The notes beneath the pieces are model-generated. The model saw nothing but the letters and a program-made list of their open reading frames with translations, did no database searches and was not told the origin of the DNA. Both the position numbers and the translations under genes were made by a program. From positions 1-64,000 of the forward strand of contig JBNJGB010000020.1 in the NCBI GenBank assembly GCA_051747385.1: a stretch of 64,000 nt of DNA, in the 5' to 3' direction. The stretch is from JBNJGB01 sp051747385 (GTDB lineage: Bacteria; Myxococcota_A; UBA9042; PHBI01; JACKFB01). This document shows positions 35,412 to 44,889 of this stretch, piece by piece. How positions within the stretch are numbered: the stretch's first letter is position 1; each line of letters begins with the position of its first letter.

Positions 35412-38400
35412 TCAGCGCGTCCGGGCCTCGCCGCCGCCGCGCAGCCTCTCCAGACAGGCTGCGCCGTAACCGCCCCCCGGGTCGCGGCGCGCGCAGTCCC
35501 GCCACGCAGCGCGAGCACCCGCCCGATCGCCGACGGCGGCGCGGATCTCGGCCAGGTGGTGGAGGATCTCCGTCATCTCCGCCGGGGCGACCCGCTCGCG
35601 CTCCATGACGTGCAGCAGCGCGCGGCCCATCACCGGCAGGGCCTCCTCCGAGCGCCCCATCCGGTGGAGCACCCACGCCTCGGTGTCGAGGAAGCTCCCC
35701 GGCACCGGCTCTCCTGCGCGCAGGAGGGCCTCCCGAACGAGGCCCAGGGCCCGCTCCAGGTTTCGGCCGTGGCGCGCCAGCACGTACGCCAGGTTGTTCA
35801 CGTGCGTGGACGACCCGGGCTCCCACATCATGGCCGCCTCGTGGGCCTCCAACGCGGCCGCCACGTCCCCGCGAGCCTCCTCCACCGTGGCGAGCATACC
35901 GGCCAGGTTCGAGGGCGACAGGGCCGCCACCTCCCGGGCCCTGGCCAGCAGGACCTCGGCCAGGTCCGCCAGGGGTGCGACCCGCGCCGGGCCGAGGTCC
36001 TCCGCGTGCCGGAACAGGCTCTCCGCCACGAGGCCGGCGGCCGCCGCGACGGCGTCCGTGCCCTGCCCCGACGCCGTGACGAAGGCGTCCACGACGGCCG
36101 ACGTCCCCTCCTCGTCCCCGCCCGCGACGGCTGCGCGCAGGAGGCCCCCCAGCGCGTCGTCCCGCGTCGGGTGGCGCTCCCGGAGGCGTCGGAACCAGCG
36201 CCGCGCCGCCTCGGCCTCCCCCGCTCGCCACGCCGCGCGCGCCGCGAGGGCCAGGGTCCGCGGGGAGACGGGAGCGGCTTCGCCCTCCGGCACCACGAGA
36301 TCGTACGCCGCGGACGGCGCCACCTCCCAGGTCAGAAGCGCCGCCGCGGCGGCCTCGCGCGCGGCGATCGGATCCGGGGCGGCCGCCACGCTCCGCTCCA
36401 GCGCCTCCACGGCCGCGTCCGTGCGCCCCGCCGCCAGCGCCGCCCGCGCCTCGACCCGGGCCTTCCTGGCGTCTGCGGGGCCGCCGGTCTGGGGCACCGC
36501 CTCCAGGACCTCGCTCGCCTGCTGGGGCACCAGCCAGCGCGCCCAGGTGGACGCCAGGCTCAGGGCCACCCCGGGCTCACCTCCGGAGCGCGACAGCACG
36601 CCCTCCGCGTAGCGCGCCGCCTGTTCGTCCCGCCCGGCTTGCAAGGCCAGGACCACCCCCTCGCGCCACCGGTCGGGATCCCCGCCCTGGAGCGCCAGAC
36701 CGGCCTCCAGGGGCAGCAGAGCCAGGCCCGGGTGGCCGGAGTCGTCCAGCCACCGCCGCAGGGCATCCAGGGCGTCGAGGCGGCTGCGACCCGGGATCCG
36801 GATCCGCTCCACGAGCTGCTCCACGCCGGCACGATCCCCGAGCATGCCCAGGGAGATCACGAGCATCCGCAGCATCTCCGGGTCGCCCGGGCTCAGGTCC
36901 AGGGACGTGCGGGCGGCCTCCCGCGCCGCGGCGAAGTCGCCCGAGAAGAACGCACGCTCGGCGCGCCGGCGCAGCGTCTCGAGCCGGTCCTCGCTCTCGG
37001 GGAGTGCCCGGACGCCGCCCCTGCGCTCCCCCGCGCCGCCCTCCTCCAGGGCGTCGATGGCCGCCAGGAGCCGCAGGGCCAGGTCGGGTCTCGCCGGGGG
37101 ACGCACCTCCAGCGCCTCCTCCAGCCACCGGCGCGCCAGGGTGTAGTGGCCCTCCCGGAAGGCCGCGCGCCCGACCTCGACGGTCATGTCCGGTCCGCTG
37201 GCGGCGACCAGGCCCGCCGCGCGCCGATCCGCTTCGGCCAGCCGCCCCAGGCGCACCTGCAGCCGCAGCCGGACCACCGCGAGCTCGTCGTCGTGGTGCC
37301 CGGCCAGGGCCTCGTCCAGCACGCGGACGGCCTCGTCGAGGCGCTCCCGGACCACCAGGGCCTGGATCAGGCGGCCGAGTGACTCCCGCGGGGCGCTCCC
37401 CAGGTCCGCCTCGACGGGGCGCAGCCGGCGCAGCGCGGCCTCCACGTCCCCGTCCATCACGTGGAGCCATGCCTCGGTCACGGCCAGGTGGGCGCCGTCG
37501 CCATAGGCCCCGCGAGCCCACCTCACGTGCTCCAGGGCCTCGTCCACGCGCCGGGTCCGCAGCCACCGTCCCACGACCTCGTCCGTGGCGTCGTCCACCT
37601 GGCGGGTCTGCCGAGAGGCCCTCAGCCGCCGGTGGGGCGACGGCTCCGCGACGCTCAGGTCCACGTACCGGGCGAACGCCTCCCGGGCCGCCTCCAGGCG
37701 CCCCACGCGCACGAGAAGCTCACCGCGCTGGAGCTCCAGCTTCGGGTCGGTGCGCAGGGCGCGCGCCCGATCGAGCCACCGCAGCGCCGCCGCGGGGTCG
37801 CCCGCGGTCCGCCACGCTTCGACCACGCTCCGCAGCGCCATCTGCTCGTCGCGGGCCTGTCGCACGTGCTGGCGGGCGAAGGCCTCCAGCTCGCCGGCTC
37901 GGCCGTGGTCCACCAACAGGGTCGCCACCTCGTCCAGAGGCAGATCCCCCCGCCCCGGCCCCGGCCGCTCCCAGGCCCGCTCGTAGTGCTTCAAGGCGCG
38001 CTCCACCCGCCCGGCGCGCGCCCAGGCCCGCGCCACCTCGAGGTGCCCGCGCTCGTCCAGGGTGAGATAGCGCGTCAAGGCGCGGTTCGCCTCGTCGTCG
38101 TCTCCCTCTTCCAACGCCAGCCCACCCAGGGCCAGGTGGTGTTCGGCGCGCTTCGGCGCCAGCGCGCTCGCCCGGGCGTGGAACCTCTGCAGGCGCGAGT
38201 GCTGCTCGAAGGCGCGGTAGGCGGCGTCGACCCGCTCCACGACGTCGCGACCGGACACCGCGGCGGTGAGCGCCCGGGCGAACTGCTCGTCCGCCGCGTC
38301 GTAGTCGCCCAGCGACAGCAGGATCCGCCCCCGCAGGACGTGGAGCGGCGCCGCGTCCGCACCGCGCGCCCCGGACTCGTCCAGGAGAGCCAGCGCGCCC

Positions 38401-41267
38401 TCGGGATCGCCCGCCTGCACCAGGGTCTCCGCCGCGTCGCGCCAGGCCTCGGCCGCCGCCCCGCGGACCCGCACGAGGCGCTCCAGGAGGTCGCGAGCCT
38501 CCTCCAGGTCGCGCCGCCGGAGAGCGTTGTCCACGGCGGCCTGCAGGAGGTTCCGGCTCGAGCGCTGCTCCGACAGCGCCTCCTCCAGGATCCCGGCGGC
38601 CGCCTCCGCGAGGCCGGCCTCCTCCAGCCGATCCGCCGCGTCCAGGCTCGACCGGACCGCGCTCCGGGACCGGTCGATGAGGAGGCGCGCCGCCCGGAGC
38701 AGGCCTTCCCGATCCCCCATGCGCTTCCGGACGTGGGCCAGCCGGGCGAAGCTCGCGTTGCCCCAGCCGGGGCGCTCCTCCTCGAGCCAGGCCTCGTAGA
38801 CCCGCGCCGCCTCGGACAGCCTGCCCTCCTTCTCCCAGGTGTCGCCCACCTTCTGGAGGGCCTGCCGGCGCTGGGACGGCGGGGTGGCCTCCAGGTAGCG
38901 ATCGAGCCACTTCCGCGCCTCCTCGTCGCGCCCCATGCGCAGCAGCGCGGTCCCCAGGCCATGCATGGCGTCCCGATCGTCGGCGTGATCGTCCAGGATG
39001 CGCCGCCAGGCTTGGACGGCGAGATCGTGGTGGCGCAGGGTCGTCATCTCGGAGGCGAACGCCGCCAGCTCGCGCCGGTGCTCGCCCTCCGCGGTCCGCT
39101 CCAGGAACAGCTCGAAGTGGTGACGGGCCCGGGCCGGCTCCCCACGCCGCGCGTGGATCGTCCCCAGGCGGCGCAGGAGGTTCGGCTGGCGGATGACCGC
39201 AGGCTCCACGCGATCGAAGAAGGCCAGCGCCTGCTCGATCCGGCCGTGGTCGAGGAAGTCCTCGCCGATCCGCACCGCCGACCGCCGCGGATCGTCCGCG
39301 CGCACCAGGTGGCGCTCCCAGACCTGCCGCGCCCGCTCGTAGCTGCCCGCGCGGAGGTGGAGCCCGCCCAGCTCGTCGGTGAGCGCGGGATCGTCGGGCT
39401 TGCGCTCCACCAGCGCCTCCAGGACCTCGATCCGCAGGCGCGCCAGGGCGCCCGTCCGGCCCGTGCGCGGCAGAAGGTCCTCGAGGCCGGCCGTGCGCTC
39501 CTCGTCGGGGGTGGCCCGGAGCCACTCCCGCATGTGGCGAGCGGCCGCGCGATCGTCCGGCGGCCGGGTGCGCAGGTGGGCCTGGAAGAGGGCCTCGTGG
39601 GCCTCGCGCCGGGTCTCCGCGTCGCCTCGGCGCAGCGCGTCCTCCAGCCAGCGGACGGCGGCCTCCGCGTCGCCATGCCCCAGGTGGCGTCGCCCCACCA
39701 GCAGCGCAGCCCGGGACCGATCCTCGGCCCGGGACACGGCGCCCGCCAGGGCCTGCCGCTCGTCCGCGGCGCGACCCAGGGCTCGGAGCGCGTCGGCGCG
39801 GAGGAGCGCCGCCTCCAGGTGCCGGGGCGCGATGGACAGCGCGCGGCGGGCGGCCGCGAGGGCCCGATCGCGCTCCCGGAAGCGCAGCCAGGTCCGCCCC
39901 GCCCTCACCACGGCGTCCGGATCGTCGCCGGCGCGCTCCAGATAGGCCTCCACGGCCCGGTTCCGCCGGGCGACCATGCTCCGCCGCCTGTCGAGCACGC
40001 GGGCGAGCTCGAGGAGGATCGCCGGCTCGGCCCCCGGACGCTCCACCGCCGACTCGAGCAGCGAGACGGCGCGATCGAAGGCCCCGGCGCCGGCGAGCAG
40101 CCCGGCCGCCCGTCGCGCGGCCTCCGCGGTGCGCCCGCGTCGCTCCAGCCAGCCGCCCACGAGCTGCGCGAGCCCGGCCCGATCACCGATGTGCCCCAGG
40201 TAGTCTCCGTAGGCCTCCACCAGCCCCCATCGATCCGGGTCCAACTCCAGGGCCTCCCGGAAGAGGCTCCGCGCCGGCCCCCGGTATCCCGCGGCCCGCA
40301 GGGCCTCCGCGCCTTCCTGCAGGCGCTTCGAGCGCGCCTCGGGATCGTCGTCCAGGGAGGCGAGCCTGCGGTGGGCCCGGGCCGCGTCCTCGGGAAGCTG
40401 GAGGTGGAGCGCCACCTGCGCCAGCCCGCGCCAGGCCGATTCCAGGCTCCCGTCCAGGGCGACGGCGCGGCGATGGGCCTCCAGGGCGCGCTCCGCGGCG
40501 TCGTGGTCGGCGTAGAACCGGCCCAACCGGGCGTGACGCTCGGCGCGATCCCCCTCGTCCGCCCACGCCTCGAGCATTTCGACCGCGTCCTCGCGCTCTC
40601 CGGCGACGAAGCGGGCGCGGCCACCGGTCCACCGGAGGGCGTCCGCGTCGGCCCCCGCCCGGCGAGCGAGGTTCACGGCCCTGAGGGCGTCCTCGGCGCC
40701 GGCGCGAGCCACCAGGCCGTCCGCGATCCGCAGAGCGATCTCGGCGCGCGCCTCCCGCTCCGCCCGAGCGACGCCAGGAAGCCGCTCCTCCAGGAGCGCC
40801 AGGGTCTCCAGGGCGGACCGGGCACGCCCGGCGCCGGCGTGGCGCCGGGCCATCCGGAGGAGGACCTGCGACCACTCCTCCGCGATGACGTCGACGGCGT
40901 CCTCGTCCTCATCGGCCGCCCGGCGGTAGCGCTGCGCCGCGGTCGCCAGGTCATCCCGGGCGACGGTGACGCGCGCCGCCACCACGAGGGCGCCCACGTG
41001 GTCGGGCTCCAGCGCCAGGGACCGCGTGACGAGGGCCTGGGCAGCGGTCGGCTGCTCGGCGGCGAGCCGGAGGGCGGCCATCTCGGCGTACAGGTCGGCC
41101 GAGGGTCCCTCCGCCTCCAGGCGACGCTCCACCGCCGCCCGGCGCTCGCCGTCGCCGGGATCGCGATCCGGGATGCCGAGGCGCTCCGCAGCCCCGCCGA
41201 CGCACCCGGCCCCCGCCAGCCCGAGGGCCAGCAACAGCGCGAACGCGCGCGTCGGGGCTGGGGACAT
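35412..41267 (-). CDS. giant TPR-repeat lipoprotein
   Basis: 1951 aa. From the ATG at 41267, preceded by GGGAGG at seven bases, it has a signal peptide and a lipobox-like GAGC near residue 22. Nearly the whole rest is made of degenerate tetratricopeptide repeats (Ala/Leu/Arg-rich 34-residue helical hairpins with patterns such as ALEAHRRAVALDG and ALRRGDAETRREAHEAL). I count on the order of fifty repeats. It probably scaffolds protein complexes in the periplasm or on the outer membrane. It lies 101 bp after hemB on the same strand, with a repeat-A copy between them. Specific role unknown. Confidence 0.85.
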   Translation of the reverse strand: MSPAPTRAFALLLALGLAGAGCVGGAAERLGIPDRDPGDGERRAAVERRLEAEGPSADLYAEMAALRLAAEQPTAAQALVTRSLALEPDHVGALVVAARVTVARDDLATAAQRYRRAADEDEDAVDVIAEEWSQVLLRMARRHAGAGRARSALETLALLEERLPGVARAEREARAEIALRIADGLVARAGAEDALRAVNLARRAGADADALRWTGGRARFVAGEREDAVEMLEAWADEGDRAERHARLGRFYADHDAAERALEAHRRAVALDGSLESAWRGLAQVALHLQLPEDAARAHRRLASLDDDPEARSKRLQEGAEALRAAGYRGPARSLFREALELDPDRWGLVEAYGDYLGHIGDRAGLAQLVGGWLERRGRTAEAARRAAGLLAGAGAFDRAVSLLESAVERPGAEPAILLELARVLDRRRSMVARRNRAVEAYLERAGDDPDAVVRAGRTWLRFRERDRALAAARRALSIAPRHLEAALLRADALRALGRAADERQALAGAVSRAEDRSRAALLVGRRHLGHGDAEAAVRWLEDALRRGDAETRREAHEALFQAHLRTRPPDDRAAARHMREWLRATPDEERTAGLEDLLPRTGRTGALARLRIEVLEALVERKPDDPALTDELGGLHLRAGSYERARQVWERHLVRADDPRRSAVRIGEDFLDHGRIEQALAFFDRVEPAVIRQPNLLRRLGTIHARRGEPARARHHFELFLERTAEGEHRRELAAFASEMTTLRHHDLAVQAWRRILDDHADDRDAMHGLGTALLRMGRDEEARKWLDRYLEATPPSQRRQALQKVGDTWEKEGRLSEAARVYEAWLEEERPGWGNASFARLAHVRKRMGDREGLLRAARLLIDRSRSAVRSSLDAADRLEEAGLAEAAAGILEEALSEQRSSRNLLQAAVDNALRRRDLEEARDLLERLVRVRGAAAEAWRDAAETLVQAGDPEGALALLDESGARGADAAPLHVLRGRILLSLGDYDAADEQFARALTAAVSGRDVVERVDAAYRAFEQHSRLQRFHARASALAPKRAEHHLALGGLALEEGDDDEANRALTRYLTLDERGHLEVARAWARAGRVERALKHYERAWERPGPGRGDLPLDEVATLLVDHGRAGELEAFARQHVRQARDEQMALRSVVEAWRTAGDPAAALRWLDRARALRTDPKLELQRGELLVRVGRLEAAREAFARYVDLSVAEPSPHRRLRASRQTRQVDDATDEVVGRWLRTRRVDEALEHVRWARGAYGDGAHLAVTEAWLHVMDGDVEAALRRLRPVEADLGSAPRESLGRLIQALVVRERLDEAVRVLDEALAGHHDDELAVVRLRLQVRLGRLAEADRRAAGLVAASGPDMTVEVGRAAFREGHYTLARRWLEEALEVRPPARPDLALRLLAAIDALEEGGAGERRGGVRALPESEDRLETLRRRAERAFFSGDFAAAREAARTSLDLSPGDPEMLRMLVISLGMLGDRAGVEQLVERIRIPGRSRLDALDALRRWLDDSGHPGLALLPLEAGLALQGGDPDRWREGVVLALQAGRDEQAARYAEGVLSRSGGEPGVALSLASTWARWLVPQQASEVLEAVPQTGGPADARKARVEARAALAAGRTDAAVEALERSVAAAPDPIAAREAAAAALLTWEVAPSAAYDLVVPEGEAAPVSPRTLALAARAAWRAGEAEAARRWFRRLRERHPTRDDALGGLLRAAVAGGDEEGTSAVVDAFVTASGQGTDAVAAAAGLVAESLFRHAEDLGPARVAPLADLAEVLLARAREVAALSPSNLAGMLATVEEARGDVAAALEAHEAAMMWEPGSSTHVNNLAYVLARHGRNLERALGLVREALLRAGEPVPGSFLDTEAWVLHRMGRSEEALPVMGRALLHVMERERVAPAEMTEILHHLAEIRAAVGDRAGARAAWRDCARRDPGGGYGAACLERLRGGGEARTR

Positions 41268-41282
41268 GTGCACGCCTCCCGG

Positions 41283-41330
41283 GGGGTCAAGCCTACTTAT
41301 TTCTCATTTTTCGGGACGTCGCCACGCCGG
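41283..41330 (+). repeat. repeat A, copy 4 (diverged)
   Basis: Reads GGGGTCAAGCCTACTTAT then TTCTCATTTTTCG, recognisably the same unit as copies 1-3, between hemB and the TPR lipoprotein gene, just upstream of the latter's ribosome site. Confidence 0.7.
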
Positions 41331-41368
41331 CGGGGATGCGGACGCTCCAACCCCTGGAAGGTCGTCGC

Positions 41369-42343
41369 TCAACCCTGCAGGACCTTGGCCGCCTCGGGGG
41401 CGAAGTAGGTCAGGATGATGTCCGCGCCGGCCCGCTTGATGGACAGGAGGGACTCCATCATGACGCCCTCCAGGTCCGCCCAGCCGCGCTCGGCTCCCGC
41501 ATGGATCATCGCGTACTCGCCGCTCACCTGGTAGGCGGCGACCGGGAGGTCCGTGTGCTCCCGGACGGTCCGGATGATGTCCAGGTAGGGCCCGGCCGGC
41601 TTCACCATGACGATGTCGGCGCCCTCCTCCTCGTCGAGGGTCACCTCGCGGATGGCCTCCAGGGCGTTGGCCGGATCCATCTGGTAGGTGCGGCGATCGC
41701 CGAAGGCCGGCGCGCTCTCCGCCGCCTCGCGGAACGGGCCGTACCAGGCGGAGGCGTACTTGGCCGAGTAGGCCATGATGGGCACGTCCTCGAAGCCCTC
41801 CTCGTCGAGGGTCTGGCGGATGAAGGCCACCCGGCCGTCCATCATGTCGCTCGGGGCGACCATGCCCGCGCCGGCCTTGGCGTGGGTCAGGGCCTCCTTG
41901 GCCAGCAGCTCGAGGGTCTCGTCGTTGAGGACGTCGCCCTGCTCCACGATCCCGCAGTGGCCGTGGTCCGTGTACTCGCAGAGGCACACGTCGGTGACGA
42001 CCAGCATGTCCGGGACCGCGTCGCGGATGCCGCGGATGGTCTCGGGGACCACGCCGTGCTTCGCGTAGGCGCGGCTTCCCACGGCGTCCTTGGACTCGGG
42101 GATGCCGAAGAGGATCATGGCCCGGATCCCCAGGTCCCAGGCCTCCTTCGCGGCCTCCACCGCCGTGTCCGGGGAGTAGCGCACCTGCCCGGGCATGGAC
42201 CCGATGGGGCGCCGGACGCCATTGCCGGGCTCGACGAAGATCGGCCAGATGAAGTCGTCGGGGCGCAGGGTCGTCTCGCGCACCAGGGCGCGGAGGGTCC
42301 CGGTGCGGCGGAGGCGGCGGGGGCGCTGCTCGGGGAACGGCAT
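41369..42343 (-). CDS. hemB: delta-aminolevulinic acid dehydratase
   Basis: 324 aa from the ATG at 42343 (CAGGAGGA upstream). It condenses two 5-aminolevulinates to porphobilinogen. The zinc-site CLCEYTDHGHCG has three cysteines, so it is the Zn-dependent type. The two active-site lysines lie in AYSAKYASAWYGPFREA and DIVMVKPAGPYLD. It is 43 bp downstream of the cobA-hemD gene in the tetrapyrrole operon. Confidence 0.96.
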   Translation of the reverse strand: MPFPEQRPRRLRRTGTLRALVRETTLRPDDFIWPIFVEPGNGVRRPIGSMPGQVRYSPDTAVEAAKEAWDLGIRAMILFGIPESKDAVGSRAYAKHGVVPETIRGIRDAVPDMLVVTDVCLCEYTDHGHCGIVEQGDVLNDETLELLAKEALTHAKAGAGMVAPSDMMDGRVAFIRQTLDEEGFEDVPIMAYSAKYASAWYGPFREAAESAPAFGDRRTYQMDPANALEAIREVTLDEEEGADIVMVKPAGPYLDIIRTVREHTDLPVAAYQVSGEYAMIHAGAERGWADLEGVMMESLLSIKRAGADIILTYFAPEAAKVLQG

Positions 42344-42386
42344 GGGTCCTCCTGGGTGGGTCCTCTCTGGGGGTACGGCGCCGGCC

Positions 42387-43928
42387 TCAGCGCGGCGCGT
42401 CGGGTCGGTGGCTGCGGGCCCAGGCGACGGCCGCGTCCGCCAGCCCGGCGATCGTATGGGTTTCGGCGACCACCGCAACCGGGACGTCGCGCTCCCGGGC
42501 CCGGCCCGCGGTCGTGGGGCCGATGGCCGCGACCGGGAAGCCCCGCGCGTCGTGGCCCACGCTGTCCATGGCGTCCACGAGCGCGTCCACGGCGCTCGGG
42601 CTCGCCACCGCGACCAGGCTCAGCCCCTGGGCGACGGCGCTCTCCAGCCGGGCCGGCGCCAGGGGATCCGGCACCGTCTCGTAGCTGGGGACCTCGTCCA
42701 CCGTCGCCCCGAGGGCGGCGAGTCCGTCCGGCACGGTCCGCCGGGCGATGGCCGACGCGGGGAACAGGAAGCGTCTCCCGCCGACGCCCACCTCGCCGGC
42801 CAGGGCCACCAGGCCCTCGCCCCGGGCGTCCTCCGGCATGTGATCCGCCCCCAGGGCCAGGGTCTCGCGCATGGCCCGCGCCGTCCCCGGCCCCACGGCC
42901 CACGTCGACACGCCGTGGAGGCTCCGGGCGTCGCGGCCCGAGGCCCGCAGGGCCGTGGCGAAGGCCCGGACGCCGTTCGCGCTCGTGAACACCAGGTCCG
43001 TGAACGCCGCGCCCGAGACCGCCTCCACCAGCGGACGCCCCCCGTCCACGGGCTGCTGCCGGGTCAGGGGCACGTGGAGGACGGCCGCGCCCAGGTCCTC
43101 CAGGGGCTCGAAGGCGTTCGAGTCCCCGCGGGCCGAGCGGGTGATGCCCACGACGTGACCGCTCAGGGGCCGCCGGTCGAACCAGGCGATCCGCTCCCGG
43201 TAGCGCACGACCTCCCCCACGATCGCGGTGGCCGGCGGCCGGATGCCCTCCTCGGCGATGCGCTCCGGCAGGGTCTCCAGCGTCGCCACCACCGTCCGCT
43301 GCCGGGGCGTCGTTCCCCAGCGGACCACGGCGGCGGGCGTCTCCGGCGCCAGGCCTCCCTCGATGAGATCCCGGGTCCAGCGCGCAGCCTGGAGCACGCC
43401 CATCACGACGACGATCGTGCCGTCGGCCTTCGCCACGTCGCTCCACCGCACGCGCCGCGAGCCGACCTTCTCGTGGCCCGTGGCCACCACGACGCTCGAG
43501 GTCACGTCCCGGTGCGTCAGGGGGATGCCCGCGTAGGTGGGCGCCGCGCTCACCGACGACACGCCCGGGATCACCTCGAAGGGGATCCCCTCGGCGGCGC
43601 AGACCTCCGCCTCCTCCCCGCCGCGGCCGAACACGAAGGGATCGCCGCCCTTCAGCCGCACGACCCGGTCTCCGGCCTTCGCCCTCCGGACGATGAGCCG
43701 ATCGATGCCGGCCTGCTTCGAACGCCCCGGGCCGGCCGTCTTTCCGACGTGGATGCGCTCCTGGCCGGGCACCTCGATGGCCGACAGGAGGGCCTGGCTG
43801 GCCAGGTAGTCGTACAGGACCACGTCGGCCCGCTCGATGGCGCGCCGGCCCCGCTGCGTGAGCAGCCCCGGATCCCCGGGACCGGCGCCGACCAGGCTCA
43901 CGAAGCCGAGCCGGTCGCCCTCAGGCAC
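42387..43928 (-). CDS. cobA-hemD: uroporphyrinogen-III C-methyltransferase / uroporphyrinogen-III synthase fusion
   Basis: 513 aa bifunctional protein. Residues 1 to about 245 are a SUMT domain: VGAGPGDPGLLTQRG, GGDPFVFGRGGEE, GVSSVSAAPTYAGIPLTHRD and a VVVMG strand. From about 255 onward is HemD: LSGHVVGITRSAR at its start, then FTSANGVRAFATAL and SPSAVDALVDAMD. It closes the hydroxymethylbilane ring and methylates uroporphyrinogen III toward siroheme or cobalamin. Its start overlaps the hemC stop by 8 bp. The dehydrogenase/chelatase part of CysG is not present. Confidence 0.93.
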   Translation of the reverse strand: MPEGDRLGFVSLVGAGPGDPGLLTQRGRRAIERADVVLYDYLASQALLSAIEVPGQERIHVGKTAGPGRSKQAGIDRLIVRRAKAGDRVVRLKGGDPFVFGRGGEEAEVCAAEGIPFEVIPGVSSVSAAPTYAGIPLTHRDVTSSVVVATGHEKVGSRRVRWSDVAKADGTIVVVMGVLQAARWTRDLIEGGLAPETPAAVVRWGTTPRQRTVVATLETLPERIAEEGIRPPATAIVGEVVRYRERIAWFDRRPLSGHVVGITRSARGDSNAFEPLEDLGAAVLHVPLTRQQPVDGGRPLVEAVSGAAFTDLVFTSANGVRAFATALRASGRDARSLHGVSTWAVGPGTARAMRETLALGADHMPEDARGEGLVALAGEVGVGGRRFLFPASAIARRTVPDGLAALGATVDEVPSYETVPDPLAPARLESAVAQGLSLVAVASPSAVDALVDAMDSVGHDARGFPVAAIGPTTAGRARERDVPVAVVAETHTIAGLADAAVAWARSHRPDAPR

Positions 43929-44889
43929 GTCCGGCGTCCTCCTCCAGCATCCGGCGGAGGCGCTCCATCATCTTGTCGCCCCCGGCGTCCTTGAGGTGCT
44001 TGCCGATCTCCGCGCCCATGGCCTCGCCGTCCGCCCGGGTCCCCTCGAGGGTCTCGCGGTAGACCTCGGAGCCGTCCGGCAGGCCCAGGTAGCCGATCAC
44101 GGTGAGCGCGTCGCCGTCGACCACGGCGTGAGCGCCCACGGGCACCTGGCAGCCACCCTGGACGGTCGCCAGGAAGGCACGCTCCGCGGTGGCCCGATCC
44201 CGGCTGTCCCGGTGGTCGAGGCGAGCGACCGCCTCCCACAAGGCCTCGTCCTCGCGGCGAAGCTGCAGGCCCAGGGCGCCCTGCCCCACCGACGGGATCA
44301 TGTCGTCGACCGGGTGCAGGGCCCGCGTGATGCGCTCCTCCAGGCCCAGGCGCCTCAGGCCGGCGCAGGCGAGCACGATGGCGGCCATGCCGTCCTCGCC
44401 CCCGTCGAGCTTCGCCAGGCGCGTCTCCACGTTGCCGCGGATGGGGACGATCTTCAGGTCCGGCCTCCGATCGAGCAGCTGGGAGCGCCGCCGGAGGCTC
44501 GACGTGCCGACCACCGCGCCGGTCGGGAGCTCGTCGATGTCCATGCCGCCCGAGCCACGGGGCCGGACCCAGGCGTCGCGCGGGTCCTCGCGCTCGGGGA
44601 CGGCGGCCACGACCAGCTCCGACGGGGAGTCGGACGGCATGTCCTTCATGGAGTGCACGGCCAGGTCCACGTCGCCGTCGAGGAGGTTCTGCTCCAGCTC
44701 CTTGACGAACAGGCCCATGCCGCCGACCCGGTTGAGGGCCACGTCGCGGACCTTGTCGCCCTTGGTGCGGATGATCTTCACCTCGACCTCGCCGACCCCG
44801 TTGTCCGGGTCGCCGAGCAGCTGATCGCGCACGAAGTGGGTCTGGGCCAGCGCGAGCGCCGAGCCCCGGGTGCCGATCCTTACCTTCAT
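43921..44889 (-). CDS. hemC: hydroxymethylbilane synthase (porphobilinogen deaminase)
   Basis: 322 aa. The N-terminal KVRIGTRGSALALAQT, VHSMKDMP, GTSSLRRRSQL and RGNVETRLAKLD motifs are intact. The cofactor-attachment cysteine is Cys 247 in QGGCQVPVG. It polymerises four porphobilinogens to hydroxymethylbilane. The ATG overlaps the hemA stop (ATGA), so translation is coupled, and the 3' end overlaps cobA-hemD. Confidence 0.96.
   Translation of the reverse strand: MKVRIGTRGSALALAQTHFVRDQLLGDPDNGVGEVEVKIIRTKGDKVRDVALNRVGGMGLFVKELEQNLLDGDVDLAVHSMKDMPSDSPSELVVAAVPEREDPRDAWVRPRGSGGMDIDELPTGAVVGTSSLRRRSQLLDRRPDLKIVPIRGNVETRLAKLDGGEDGMAAIVLACAGLRRLGLEERITRALHPVDDMIPSVGQGALGLQLRREDEALWEAVARLDHRDSRDRATAERAFLATVQGGCQVPVGAHAVVDGDALTVIGYLGLPDGSEVYRETLEGTRADGEAMGAEIGKHLKDAGGDKMMERLRRMLEEDAGRA

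Noticed and set aside
37461..41408. Long plus-strand frame opposite the TPR lipoprotein
   Set aside because: Mirror of the Ala/Leu/Arg-rich TPR codons; no ribosome site or domain.
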